The notes beneath the pieces were generated by a model. That model ran no database searches, was not told the DNA's origin, and saw only the letters and a list, made by a program, of their open reading frames with translations. A stretch of DNA of 64,000 bases from Prevotella sp. HUN102 (GTDB taxonomy: Bacteria > Bacteroidota > Bacteroidia > Bacteroidales > Bacteroidaceae): assembly GCF_000688375.1 (NCBI RefSeq), contig NZ_JIAF01000004.1, positions 496,001 through 560,000 on the forward strand, in the 5' to 3' direction. Position 1 is the stretch's first letter; each line of letters starts with the position of its first letter. This document shows, in pieces, positions 33,745-42,798 of this stretch. The position numbers were made by a program, and so were the translations under genes.

Positions 33745-35694
33745 TTTGAAGGGACTTTTGTTTTCTTTCTTTTCCTTTTCCTCCTCTCTTCCTGTGCAAA
33801 AATGGGCGAACCCGACGGTGGATGGTACGACGAAGCACCACCGAAGATACTGGGTTCTGCGCCTGCCGACCGCTCAACGGACGTGAACAGCAAGAAGATA
33901 ACCATTCTTTTCGATGAATTTATCAAGTTGGACAATCCTACGGAAAAGGTGGTCGTGTCGCCCCCGCAGCTCGAAGCACCCATAATCAAGGGACAGGGAA
34001 AGAAGATTTCCATTGAGCTGATAGACGAGCTGAAACCCAACACCACCTACACGGTGGACTTCTCGGACGCCATTTCGGACAACAACGAGAACAATCCTCT
34101 CGGAAATTACACCTATTCCTTCTCCACCGGCGACCACATCGACACGATGGAGGTAGCCGGATATGTGTTGGAAGCCGAGAATCTCGAGCCTATCAAGGGC
34201 ATACTCGTGGGCTTATACAGCAACCAGTCCGACACGGCTTTCCAGAAACTGCCGATGCTCCGTGTGTCGCGCACCGACAGCCGCGGCCACTTCTCCGTCA
34301 AGGGCGTTGCAAAGGGCGATTACAGAATCTACGCCCTTCAGGATGCCGACGGCAACTATATGTTCAATCAGCCGAGCGAAAAGCTGGCGTTCACGCCCGA
34401 AGTGATTATGCCTTCGTCCAAACCCGACATCAGACAGGACACGATCTGGCGTGACTCGCTGCGCATTCAGGACATCAGGCAGACGCCCTACACGCATTTC
34501 CTCCCGGACGACGTGGTGCTCACGGCTTTCACGGAAGTGCTTACCGACCGTTATTTCCTGAAGGCCGAACGCCGTGAGGCCGACCATTTCTCGCTCTTCT
34601 TCAGCTACGGGCACGCCGACCTGCCGACAATCAAGGGGCTGAACTTCAATGCCGACGATGCCTTTATCGTGGAACCGTCGATGAATCAGGACACGATAAC
34701 CTACTGGCTGCGCGACACAATGCTCGTGAATCAGGACACGCTGCAAATGGAACTCCAGTATATGGCGACCGACTCGCTCGGCAGTCTCGTGCCGCAGACC
34801 GACACGCTGGAAGTATTGTCGAAGAATCCTTACGCCAAGCGTATGAAGCAGAAACAGGAGGAATACGCCAAATGGAAGAAGCAACAGGACAAGAACAAGG
34901 AGCGCGGACGGGAATATGAAACCGAATATCCCGCAGAACTGCTCGACGTGCGCTACAATGTGGCATCGAGCATCGCACCTGATGAGAATCCCACCTTCGA
35001 CATTCCCGCGCCGGTGGCCGTCTGCGACACGTCGAAGATACACCTTTACGAAAAGATAGACACCCTCTGGTATCGTGCCCAATACCAATTCGGAGCCGAC
35101 CCGAGCCACCCTCGGCGATACAAGCTCGTTGCAGGCTGGAATCCGGGCAGCACATACAGCCTTGAGCTCGACTCAATGGCGTTCGTCGATGTCTACGGAC
35201 GTCCTTCAAAGAAGTTCAAACAGGGCATAAAGGTGCGCGCATTGGAGGAGTTCAGCACGCTGATATTCTCCCTCCAAGGCGTGGACGGCAAGAATTGTCT
35301 GCTCCAACTGATGAACGCGAGCGACAAACCATTGAAGACCGTTGCGGCAAAGGACAACGCCGCCATATTCTATTATGTGAAACCCGGCAAGTATTATATG
35401 CGGATGATAGTGGACGACAACGACAACGGCCGATGGGACACCGGGCTTTACAGCGGGCAGCGTCAGGCAGAAGCCGTATATTACTACCCCAAGGAGATAG
35501 AATGTCAGGCCAAGCGCGAGTTCCGCGACACGTGGAATCCTCACAGCACGCCGCTTTACAGGCAGAAACCGGCCAATATAACCAAGCAGAAGGGCGACGC
35601 AAAACAGAAACAGCGCAGCAGAAACGCCGAGCGCGCAAAGAATCTGGGACTGGAATACAATCCGAAAAACGGCATAGAAGAGCATTTAAAGTAA
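33670..35694 (+). CDS. Ig-like domain lipoprotein (Big_5 type), repeat-derived N-terminus
   Basis: About 674 residues from the ATG at 33670. The region before the lipobox is unusual: residues from the dispersed repeat (HIPSLGGAWGG) precede FVFFLFLFLLSSCAKMGEPDGG, whose Cys is the lipid-anchored residue. No in-frame ATG or GTG occurs between repeat and Cys. Residues about 55-150 form an Ig-like Big_5 domain (APPKILGSAPADRSTDVNSK, TVDFSDAISDNN), followed by a carboxypeptidase-regulatory-like region (GYVLEAENLEPIKGILVGLY). The C-terminal part is repetitive beta and a Lys/Gln-rich tail. It is a surface or periplasmic protein of unknown role. Confidence 0.82.
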   Translation: MFSRLSNNIKVFLKHIPSLGGAWGGFEGTFVFFLFLFLLSSCAKMGEPDGGWYDEAPPKILGSAPADRSTDVNSKKITILFDEFIKLDNPTEKVVVSPPQLEAPIIKGQGKKISIELIDELKPNTTYTVDFSDAISDNNENNPLGNYTYSFSTGDHIDTMEVAGYVLEAENLEPIKGILVGLYSNQSDTAFQKLPMLRVSRTDSRGHFSVKGVAKGDYRIYALQDADGNYMFNQPSEKLAFTPEVIMPSSKPDIRQDTIWRDSLRIQDIRQTPYTHFLPDDVVLTAFTEVLTDRYFLKAERREADHFSLFFSYGHADLPTIKGLNFNADDAFIVEPSMNQDTITYWLRDTMLVNQDTLQMELQYMATDSLGSLVPQTDTLEVLSKNPYAKRMKQKQEEYAKWKKQQDKNKERGREYETEYPAELLDVRYNVASSIAPDENPTFDIPAPVAVCDTSKIHLYEKIDTLWYRAQYQFGADPSHPRRYKLVAGWNPGSTYSLELDSMAFVDVYGRPSKKFKQGIKVRALEEFSTLIFSLQGVDGKNCLLQLMNASDKPLKTVAAKDNAAIFYYVKPGKYYMRMIVDDNDNGRWDTGLYSGQRQAEAVYYYPKEIECQAKREFRDTWNPHSTPLYRQKPANITKQKGDAKQKQRSRNAERAKNLGLEYNPKNGIEEHLK

Positions 35695-35715
35695 GGCAGA
35701 TGCCGCCCATTACCT

Positions 35716-35753
35716 TTCAACCCGAGTTCAGAACAAGCCTGAACTCGGGTTTT
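35716..35753 (+). terminator. Terminator of the Ig-like lipoprotein gene
   Basis: CAACCCGAGTTCAG pairs with CTGAACTCGGGTTTT around an 8-nt loop, and the stem is followed by a T-run. Confidence 0.8.
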
Positions 35754-35839
35754 TCTATATGCCAAAGACTTTCCCCTGTGCGATGAAGACATTGCTTTCC
35801 CTATACCTACGCCAGTTCGGGATAGGATAAACCAAAAAT

Positions 35840-35920
35840 CTCTCACAGAGAGCACAGACTCACAGATTAACGTCTACTCTTCCAAAAACAATCTCTGTGA
35901 TTCAGTGCTCTCTGTGAGAG
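35840..35920. repeat. Inverted repeat of the CACAGATT family
   Basis: CTCTCACAGAGAGCAC (35840-35855) and GTGCTCTCTGTGAGAG (35905-35920) are perfect inverse copies. Inner TCACAGATT and AATCTCTGTGA continue the pairing. Related sequence occurs at 50955-51047 and 57525-57740. Confidence 0.75.
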
Positions 35921-36020
35921 GTTAAAACAAAAGAAGATTGATAACTTTTCAGCACAATCTTATGTTTCTTCATCAGGGTTATCACGAACTAAGATTCGTA
36001 TCTGCATTTATTTATACACC

Positions 36021-36128
36021 GTTCCGAGAATAGTTTCAAAGCTATGAGACAGTTGTTTCATAGCTTTGAGACAACTGTTTCATAATTATGAGACAATAGT
36101 TTCATAGCTTTGAGACAATTCTCGGAAC
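36021..36128. repeat. Four-unit 22-bp palindrome array, family B, with inverted flanks
   Basis: Four 18-bp units (GTTTCAAAGCTATGAGAC, GTTTCATAGCTTTGAGAC, GTTTCATAATTATGAGAC, GTTTCATAGCTTTGAGAC) start at 36033, 36055, 36077 and 36099, each followed by 4 bp. Each unit is an imperfect palindrome. The array is bracketed by GTTCCGAGAAT (36021-36031) and its exact inverse ATTCTCGGAAC (36118-36128). Confidence 0.9.
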
Positions 36129-36375
36129 AGTATAGCGACAAATGAAAGTACGTAGGAAATACAATCGGAATACAAGGGAAGAAACGATGCAGACCCGAGA
36201 ACGCAGGGCTTGTGAGCGTTCTGTCCGTCGGTCTGTTCCCTTGTTTCCCGCTCTCTCACGGGGCTTTCTCCCAACTCCTTTGCTTCTTTTCCCAATCTCC
36301 GACAGGAAAACAGCATCGCCCGTGCGATGTATTTCTCCGGAAATCCTCCGATTTTTATATTCCTTTTTTTTTTAT

Positions 36376-36383
36376 TACCTTTG
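36376..36383 (+). promoter_or_regulatory. -7 promoter element of argS
   Basis: TACCTTTG matches TAnnTTTG, 23 nt before the ATG at 36407. The -33 region is T-rich but not a clear TTTG. Confidence 0.5.
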
Positions 36384-36406
36384 CATCCAGAATAATAAAC
36401 AACGTT

Positions 36407-38224
36407 ATGAAGATAGAAAATCAGATAACAACCGCAGTACTCGCTGGCGTGAAAGAACTCTATGGTGCCGACGTACCGGCACAGATGATTCAGTTGCAGA
36501 AAACCCGTACCGACTTTGAGGGCAATCTTACGCTCGTGGCTTTCCCACTCTTGAAAACCTCGCGCAAGAAGCCCGAAGACACGGCACAGGAAATAGGCGG
36601 GTATCTGAAGCGGAACTGCGGGGCTGTTGCTGATTTCAATGTCGTCAAGGGATTCCTCAATCTCGTCATCGCACCGGCTGCGTGGATGGGCTTGCTCAAC
36701 GAAATACACGCTGACGAGAAGTTCGGCGAGAAGAGCGTAACGGAGGAAAGCCCGCTGGCAATGGTGGAATATTCCTCTCCGAACACCAACAAGCCTCTGC
36801 ACTTGGGGCACGTGCGCAACAACCTGCTCGGTTGGTCGCTCGCAAAGATTATGGAAGCGAACGGCTACAAGGTGGTGAAGACCAACATCGTGAACGACCG
36901 CGGCATCCATATCTGCAAGTCTATGCTCGCTTGGCAGAAGTGGGGCGAGGGCATCACGCCCGAGAAGGCCGGCAAGAAAGGCGACCATCTGATCGGCGAC
37001 TTCTACGTTGCCTTCGACAAGCACTACCGTGCCGAGCTGAAAGAGCTTACCGACAGGTTCATTGCCGAGGGTCTGGACGAGGAAGCGGCGAAGGCGCGTG
37101 CCGAAAAGGAATCTCCCCTGATGCAGGAAGCCCACGAAATGCTCGTGAAGTGGGAGTCCAACGACCCCGAGGTGCGCCGTCTCTGGGAAATGATGAACAA
37201 CTGGGTGTATGCAGGTTTCGACGAGACATACAAGGCTCTCGGCGTAAGTTTCGACAAGATTTACTACGAAAGCAACACCTATCTCGAAGGAAAGAAGAAG
37301 GTGGAGGAGGGTTTGGCAAAGGGACTCTTCATCCGTAAGGACGACAATTCCGTATGGGCGGACTTTACCAACGAGGGACTCGACCAAAAGCTGTTGCTCC
37401 GCAGCGACGGCACATCCGTCTATATGACACAGGACATCGGTACTGCCGATATGCGTTTCAAGGATTTCCCCATCGACAAGATGATCTACGTCGTGGGAAA
37501 CGAGCAGAACTATCACTTCCAAGTGCTTTCAATCCTCCTCGACCGTCTCGGCTTCAAGTGGGGAAAGGACCTCGTCCACTTCTCCTACGGTATGGTGGAG
37601 CTGCCTAACGGAAAGATGAAGAGCCGTGAGGGAACGGTGGTCGATGCCGACGAACTGATTGAAGCAATGATTTCCGATGCCCGGAAGACATCCGACGAAC
37701 TCGGAAAATTCAAGGATATGAGCGAGGAAGAGAAGAGCGAGATAGCCCGTGTGGTGGGCCTCGGCGCATTGAAATACTTCATACTCAAGGTGGATGCCCG
37801 TAAGAATATGCTCTTCAATCCGGAGGAATCAATCGACTTCAACGGAAATACCGGTCCGTTCATCCAATATACTTACGCCCGCATCCGCAGCATTCTGCGC
37901 AAGGCAGCCGACCAGAGCATCGCCGTTCCGGCTTCATTGGCGGACGATGCTCCGCTCAACGAGAAGGAAGTGGCATTGATTCAGAAGATGAACGACTTTG
38001 AGGGCGTGGTGGCTCAGGCCGGAATTGATTACAGTCCGAGCGGCATTGCCAACTATTGCTACGAGCTTACCAAGGAGTTCAACCAGTTCTATCACGATTA
38101 CAGCATTCTCAATGCAGAGAATGAAGACGAGAAAATCGTTCGTCTGGTGCTCGCGCAGAACGTTGCCAAGGTCATAAAGAACGGTATGGCACTCTTGGGA
38201 ATCGAGGTTCCCGAACGTATGTAA
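36407..38224 (+). CDS. argS: Arginyl-tRNA synthetase
   Basis: 605 residues, the usual size. It charges tRNA-Arg in the cytoplasm. The N-terminal Add-1 domain that binds the tRNA D-loop starts MKIENQITTAVLAGVKELYG. SSPNTNKPLHLGHVRNNLLG contains the HIGH-type ATP motif (HLGH, about residue 131), and GKMKSREGTVVDADEL near 403 is the KMSK-equivalent. The C-terminal DALR anticodon-binding domain ends KVIKNGMALLGIEVPERM. An in-frame extension to 36212 has no promoter support, and the start at 36407 follows a good -7 box. Confidence 0.96.
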   Translation: MKIENQITTAVLAGVKELYGADVPAQMIQLQKTRTDFEGNLTLVAFPLLKTSRKKPEDTAQEIGGYLKRNCGAVADFNVVKGFLNLVIAPAAWMGLLNEIHADEKFGEKSVTEESPLAMVEYSSPNTNKPLHLGHVRNNLLGWSLAKIMEANGYKVVKTNIVNDRGIHICKSMLAWQKWGEGITPEKAGKKGDHLIGDFYVAFDKHYRAELKELTDRFIAEGLDEEAAKARAEKESPLMQEAHEMLVKWESNDPEVRRLWEMMNNWVYAGFDETYKALGVSFDKIYYESNTYLEGKKKVEEGLAKGLFIRKDDNSVWADFTNEGLDQKLLLRSDGTSVYMTQDIGTADMRFKDFPIDKMIYVVGNEQNYHFQVLSILLDRLGFKWGKDLVHFSYGMVELPNGKMKSREGTVVDADELIEAMISDARKTSDELGKFKDMSEEEKSEIARVVGLGALKYFILKVDARKNMLFNPEESIDFNGNTGPFIQYTYARIRSILRKAADQSIAVPASLADDAPLNEKEVALIQKMNDFEGVVAQAGIDYSPSGIANYCYELTKEFNQFYHDYSILNAENEDEKIVRLVLAQNVAKVIKNGMALLGIEVPERM

Positions 38225-38252
38225 TGCCCAGTCTCCACGCATCCACACGCCA

Positions 38253-38714
38253 ATGCTCCGGAATCCACCATCCAATCGCCACGACACCGTATTGCCTTTG
38301 CCGCTCGAGGTAAAGGCGAATGCGTGGGCTGTGGATGCCGGTTGCTCCGGAAATCCCGGTCCGATGGAGTATCAGTGTGTGGATTTGGCTACCGGTGCCA
38401 CCGTGTTTCATTACGGTCCTGTGTGGGGAACGAACAATATCGGCGAGTTTCTCGCCATCGTCCACGCTTTGGCACTGATGGACAAGCAGGGAATCAGGGA
38501 CAAGGTTATATACAGCGACTCCTACAATGCCATTCTCTGGGTAAAGAAGAAGAAATGCAAGACCACCTTGGAGCGAACCCCGAAGACCGAGGAACTCTAT
38601 CAGGTAATCGCCCGTGCCGAACAATGGCTCCGTGCCCACGCCGTAACGGTTCCCCTCATTAAGTGGGAAACGAAGACGTGGGGGGAGATTCCCGCGGATT
38701 TTGGTAGAAAGTAG
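38253..38714 (+). CDS. RNase H-like protein
   Basis: 153 residues. The catalytic acidic residues of the RNase HI fold are recognisable: VDAGCSGNPGPMEYQ (Asp), NNIGEFLAIVHALALM (Glu), KVIYSDSYNAILWVKKKKC (Asp) and IPADFGRK near the end (Asp). RNase H cleaves RNA in RNA:DNA hybrids. This short Bacteroidota form lacks the N-terminal hybrid-binding domain. It starts 28 bp after argS and is probably cotranscribed. Confidence 0.8.
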   Translation: MLRNPPSNRHDTVLPLPLEVKANAWAVDAGCSGNPGPMEYQCVDLATGATVFHYGPVWGTNNIGEFLAIVHALALMDKQGIRDKVIYSDSYNAILWVKKKKCKTTLERTPKTEELYQVIARAEQWLRAHAVTVPLIKWETKTWGEIPADFGRK

Positions 38715-38839
38715 GCTTTATAAGAGCTTGGAATTAATAATTATCCACTGATAATCAGAAATTTGTTGTTATTTTTCAGGTGTTGGAAAAATATACTGCT
38801 GCTTTTTACGTTAATATGAAAAACAATCTGTTGCTAAGA

Positions 38840-39553
38840 ATGAAAAAAAATATTATTCTCCTTTTTCTATTTATATGTGCGATTTCTGCAAACGCACAAA
38901 GGTTTGCAGGAGACATAACTTTATATCCACGCTTGGGAATAAACTTTGCAAAATTTAGTGATGGTTATTCGTATGCAAAATATCAGAATCAAATAGAGGA
39001 TAAGACTAAGCCTGTCTTTAAATTCGGTTATGATATAGGTATAGAGCTGCATCGCCAGTTTGATGAAAGGTTTGGAGCATCAATAGGTTTGCTTTTTGCA
39101 CGTGAGGGTGGCAAGCTATCTGATTATTCCGAAGAAACGGAGCGTATAAAGAATGTGATAAAGGATTCTAATACAAGTCTTTATTATCTGCATCTTCCGC
39201 TTTTAGCAACTGCTGACATAGTAAAATGGCGAAATTCGGGTATTTCTATAAAGGTTGGTGTGCAGCCCGGTATATTAGTAAGTGCAAGAAACTCTAATGA
39301 AACAGAAGTGTATAATAAGAAAGATAATATATGGATTCTTGATAAGGAAAAGAGCGGACGGGCAAGTGGGAATGTTAAATCTGCGTACAAAGATTTAAAC
39401 TTGTCAATTCCTGTTGGAGTAGAATATAGATATAAGAATTATTCTTTCGATTTAAGGTATAATATAGGACTGACCAAAGTCTATGAATATGTAGACGACA
39501 ATATAAATAACAGAAGTATCCTATTGACCATAGGATATGGTATACCTTTATAA
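38840..39553 (+). CDS. PorT-like outer-membrane beta-barrel protein
   Basis: About 237 residues from the ATG at 38840, with an upstream alternative at 38816. A signal peptide (IILLFLFICAISANAQ) is followed by strands of alternating hydrophobic residues (FAGDITLYPRLGINFAKFSD, YDIGIELHRQF, VGVEYRYKNYSFDLRYNIG), as in the small barrels annotated as outer-membrane beta-barrel or PorT-family proteins. The gene is clearly more A+T rich than its neighbours, which may indicate recent gain. It has no obvious operon partner. Confidence 0.72.
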   Translation: MKKNIILLFLFICAISANAQRFAGDITLYPRLGINFAKFSDGYSYAKYQNQIEDKTKPVFKFGYDIGIELHRQFDERFGASIGLLFAREGGKLSDYSEETERIKNVIKDSNTSLYYLHLPLLATADIVKWRNSGISIKVGVQPGILVSARNSNETEVYNKKDNIWILDKEKSGRASGNVKSAYKDLNLSIPVGVEYRYKNYSFDLRYNIGLTKVYEYVDDNINNRSILLTIGYGIPL

Positions 39554-39670
39554 ATTCATCTTATTACAGGCAGACAACTGAAAGGAGAACTGAAATGACA
39601 GGCAAACGGCGTGCCCTGTTTGCGGAAAGGTTTGTCTGCGCTCGTTTGCCCGTCCCCCGATTCGGGTAAT

Positions 39671-40714
39671 TCAATCCTCCGGTTTATAGGTAATGATGGT
39701 GTTTCCGTAGTTTACTGTTTCCGCAATCCTTATATTCTCGGGCAATACAGGTGCGTCAATTCCGTTGGCAACGATGAAAGGAGCCGTTTCCACTCTTATC
39801 TCGTCCCATAGCCTTTTATCGATGAAGGATTGGAGAACACTTGCTCCTCCCTCCACGATGAGGCTTTGCAGCTTTCGCTCGTAAAGGTCGTTCAGCAGCG
39901 ATTCGATAGAAGAAAAGACGAGTGGCGTGGGGAGAACGGAGGATTCGGATGGGACGGATGAGACTGGGAGTGAGGAGGAAAGGACTATCTTTTGTGGACT
40001 TGGGCCGCTCCATTCGCGCACGTTGAGCTGTGGATGCTCCAATTCTTCCGTGATTCTGCCCACTAATATCGCATCGTTCTCGGCTCTCAGCTTGTGTACC
40101 AGCATCTTTGTGAAAGGCGTAGACAGCCTTAACGCCTCATACGCTTTGCCGTTGTCGGCCGTTTCCGTTTGCTCTTTTTCGGAGGAAAGGAGGTATGTGT
40201 GTCCTATCTTTCCGTTCTTGCTCTGCGCCCATTTCAGTATGATGTAGGGATGCTTATGCGTGTTGAAGGTAATGAACTTCCTGTTGATTTCGAGGCATTC
40301 TCTTTCAAGTACGCCCACGGTAACCTCTATTCCCGCTGCCTGAATGCGCTGAATGCCGCGCCCCTGTACTTCGGAGAACGGGTCTATGCAGCCACAGACC
40401 ACTCGCTTCACGCCTTTTCTGATAATCAGGTCGGCGCAGGGTGGTGTCTTTCCGTGGTGCGAACAAGGTTCAAGGCTCACGTATAGAGTGGACGTTGCAA
40501 GCAGAGCTTCGTCCTCGGGTCGCACGGATGCAAACGCATTTACCTCTGCGTGTCCCTCGCCGCAGCGCACGTGGTAGCCTTCGCCGATGATTCTCCCCTC
40601 ATTGCTCACGATTACGGCACCCACCATAGGGTTAGGCTTTGCCAGTTGCTCGCCGTTTGCCGCCAGTTGCAGGCAGCGGCGCATATACATTTCGTCTATT
40701 TCTTCTTGTTTCAT
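39671..40714 (-). CDS. ribD: Bifunctional riboflavin biosynthesis deaminase/reductase
   Basis: 347 residues that catalyse two successive steps of riboflavin synthesis (deamination of the pyrimidine ring, then reduction of the ribose side chain). The N-terminal deaminase has the zinc motif GHAEVNAFASV (about residue 49) and PCSHHGKTPPCADLII (about 78). The C-terminal reductase includes KWAQSKNGKIG and RAENDAILVGRITEELEHPQ. Its start is 26 bp from that of the divergent prmC gene, so the two promoters overlap. Confidence 0.95.
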   Translation of the reverse strand: MKQEEIDEMYMRRCLQLAANGEQLAKPNPMVGAVIVSNEGRIIGEGYHVRCGEGHAEVNAFASVRPEDEALLATSTLYVSLEPCSHHGKTPPCADLIIRKGVKRVVCGCIDPFSEVQGRGIQRIQAAGIEVTVGVLERECLEINRKFITFNTHKHPYIILKWAQSKNGKIGHTYLLSSEKEQTETADNGKAYEALRLSTPFTKMLVHKLRAENDAILVGRITEELEHPQLNVREWSGPSPQKIVLSSSLPVSSVPSESSVLPTPLVFSSIESLLNDLYERKLQSLIVEGGASVLQSFIDKRLWDEIRVETAPFIVANGIDAPVLPENIRIAETVNYGNTIITYKPED

Positions 40715-40728
40715 TTCGTTTTATTTTC

Positions 40729-40736
40729 TACCTTTG
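40729..40736 (+). promoter_or_regulatory. -7 promoter element of prmC, suggesting a leaderless mRNA
   Basis: TACCTTTG ends 4 nt before the ATG at 40741, so transcription would begin at or next to the start codon. The upstream half of this promoter lies within the 5' end of ribD on the other strand. Confidence 0.55.
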
Positions 40737-40740
40737 CAAT

Positions 40741-41598
40741 ATGTCATATCAGGAATTATGCCAGCGATTGTCGAACGTTTATCCACAAGGCGAGGCACAA
40801 GCCGTCGTCCGTACTGTGCTCGATATGCGTTTCGGACTCTCGCTGACCGATATTTATACAGGCAAAGTTAATGAATTATCCTCAGAAGATGCTGCCGAAC
40901 TCGAAAAAATAATGCTCCGTCTGGAACAGGCAGAGCCGGTTCAGTATGTTCTCGGCGAGGCAGAGTTTCTGAATCGCACGTTCCGTGTGGAGCCGGGCGT
41001 GCTTATTCCTCGTCCCGAAACGGAAGTACTCTGCCGTTGGATAGCCTCGGACTGCAATCGTCCGTACTGCGCTCTTCAGCCGCCTGCGCCATTGCAGATA
41101 CTCGATGTCGGGACAGGCAGCGGCTGCATTGCCGTATCTTTGTCGCTGGACATTCCCAATTCCGAAGTAACGGCGTGGGATATATCCGGCGATGCGCTCT
41201 TGATTGCACGCAACAATGCCATCAGTCTCGGCGCAAGCGTGAACTTTCAACTGCAAGATGCGCTTTCTGCGCCGGAAAATGCCCATTCCGTGGATATTAT
41301 TGTGAGCAATCCTCCTTATATTTGCGACTACGAACGAAAGGATATGGCACGGAACGTATTGGACTTTGAACCTGAAACGGCATTGTTTGTGCCCGACGAT
41401 AATCCGTTGCTCTTCTATCGTGCGATTGCCGAATACGGAACGGAGGCATTGCGAAAGGGTGGTGCGCTCTATTTTGAAACCAATCCGTTGCATATCGATG
41501 CTGTTGTCGATATGATGAAAGTATTGGGATATTCTCTGATTGAAATGCGGGAAGACCAGTTCGGCAAGCGAAGATTCACCAAAGCCATAATGCTATGA
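40741..41598 (+). CDS. prmC: Release factor glutamine N5-methyltransferase
   Basis: 285 residues. It methylates the Gln of the GGQ motif of RF1/RF2 using SAM. An N-terminal helical domain is followed by the SAM-binding ILDVGTGSGCIAVSLSLD (about residue 120) and the substrate motif VSNPPYIC (NPPY near residue 190). An in-frame upstream ATG at 40639 lies inside the opposite gene and is not credible. The recX start overlaps its stop by 4 bp. Confidence 0.95.
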   Translation: MSYQELCQRLSNVYPQGEAQAVVRTVLDMRFGLSLTDIYTGKVNELSSEDAAELEKIMLRLEQAEPVQYVLGEAEFLNRTFRVEPGVLIPRPETEVLCRWIASDCNRPYCALQPPAPLQILDVGTGSGCIAVSLSLDIPNSEVTAWDISGDALLIARNNAISLGASVNFQLQDALSAPENAHSVDIIVSNPPYICDYERKDMARNVLDFEPETALFVPDDNPLLFYRAIAEYGTEALRKGGALYFETNPLHIDAVVDMMKVLGYSLIEMREDQFGKRRFTKAIML

Positions 41599-42110
41599 TA
41601 CAGAAGAAACCGATGACCGAGGCGGCAGCTTTGAAGAAACTGGGCGACCTCTGTGCGAGAAGCGAGCATTGTTCGGGCGAAATGGCAGAGAAAATGCGCA
41701 AGTGGGGAATTGCCAAAGACGCTCAGGAGCGCATCCTCGACTATCTCATTGACCATAAATATATCGACGATTCGCGCTTCACGCAGTCTTTTGTACACGA
41801 CAAAATCGTTTACAACAAATGGGGGCGCAGGAAGATTGAGCAGGCGTTGTGGCTGAAGAAAGTGCCGGAGAGCATTTCCCGGCCTATTCTCGACGAAGTG
41901 GAAGACGGCGAATACCTTGCAGTCTTGCGCCCATTGCTGAAAAGTAAGTATCCGACAATCAAAGCCGAGACCGATTATGAGCGTTCCGTGAAGCTGATTA
42001 AGTTTGCTATGGGGCGTGGTTTCACACTCGACCTGATACGGAAGTGCATAGACGATGCGCCGTTAGTGGACGATGCCGACCTTGATTTTGAAGATGGAGA
42101 AGACGATTAG
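41595..42110 (+). CDS. recX: RecX family regulatory protein
   Basis: 171 residues, a small helical protein that inhibits RecA filament extension. Repeated three-helix modules are visible: ALKKLGDLCARSEHCSGEMA, then DYLIDHKYIDDSRFTQSFVH, then RRKIEQALWLKKVPESI. The tail is acidic. It overlaps prmC by 4 bp (ATGA) and comF by 17 bp, so the three are translationally coupled. recA is not in this window. Confidence 0.88.
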   Translation: MIQKKPMTEAAALKKLGDLCARSEHCSGEMAEKMRKWGIAKDAQERILDYLIDHKYIDDSRFTQSFVHDKIVYNKWGRRKIEQALWLKKVPESISRPILDEVEDGEYLAVLRPLLKSKYPTIKAETDYERSVKLIKFAMGRGFTLDLIRKCIDDAPLVDDADLDFEDGEDD

Positions 42111-42798
42111 CGTTTGGTCGCGCCTGTTCGACCTCATTGCTCCCCGTGCCTGTCCCGTGTGCGGCAGACGGATGAGCATTACCGAAGTGGCATTGTGTGG
42201 TGCCTGCAACTTCACGCTGCCGAGAACTGGCTATCAGAAATCTCCACTTGACAACGAACTGGCACGGCTCTTTTGGGGCAGAATACCTGTGGAAAAGTGT
42301 GCAACTTTCTTCTTTTACAAGCCCCATTCGCCTTCGAGCCATCTCATCTACAAACTGAAATACTACGACCATCCCGAGATAGGAGAGGAATTGGGCGAAA
42401 TGCTCGCCGAGGAATACCTGCCGTCGGGCTTCTTCGACGGTATCACGATGATTCTTCCCACACCTCTTGCCCGCAAGCGCATCCGTCAGCGGGGCTACAA
42501 TCAGAGTCTGGAGATAGCCAAGGGCGTGGCAAAAGTTACGGGACTGCCCATTTGCGAGAAGGCCGTGAGGCGAAGAAACTTCACGGAAAGCCAAACGAGA
42601 AAAGGCCGATGGCAGCGAAATGAGAACGTAGAAAAGGACTTTGAGCTGTTGAACACCGACATTCTGGAAAACCAGCACGTGCTTCTGATAGACGACGTGA
42701 TTACGACTGGTGCCACGCTGTCGGCATTCGGAAAGGAAATAGCCAAGGCTAAGAACGTAAAAATCAGCATCCTTGCTTTGGGATTCGCCAAAAGTTAA
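42094..42798 (+). CDS. ComF family phosphoribosyltransferase-like protein
   Basis: 234 residues from the ATG at 42094. A zinc-binding N-terminus has CPVCGRRM and CGAC pairs. The type-I PRTase core follows, with LPTPLARKRIRQRGYNQSLE (about residue 125) and the PRPP motif VLLIDDVITTGATLSAF (about 195). ComF proteins are linked to natural DNA uptake, but many Bacteroidota carry them without known competence. It overlaps recX and is followed 32 bp later by pyrE, with a separate promoter at its own 3' end. Confidence 0.88.
   Translation: MEKTISVWSRLFDLIAPRACPVCGRRMSITEVALCGACNFTLPRTGYQKSPLDNELARLFWGRIPVEKCATFFFYKPHSPSSHLIYKLKYYDHPEIGEELGEMLAEEYLPSGFFDGITMILPTPLARKRIRQRGYNQSLEIAKGVAKVTGLPICEKAVRRRNFTESQTRKGRWQRNENVEKDFELLNTDILENQHVLLIDDVITTGATLSAFGKEIAKAKNVKISILALGFAKS

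Larger units (their letters stand above)
35695..36406. other. Long intergenic region before argS
   Basis: The 712 bp contain no gene. They hold a terminator (35716-35753), an 81-bp inverted repeat with 16-bp perfect arms (35840-35920), a four-unit palindrome array with its own inverted flanks (36021-36128) and the argS promoter. Confidence 0.75.

Noticed and set aside
36212..36406. 65-residue N-terminal extension of argS
   Set aside because: A -7 box and the conserved arginyl-tRNA synthetase N-terminus both point to the start at 36407.
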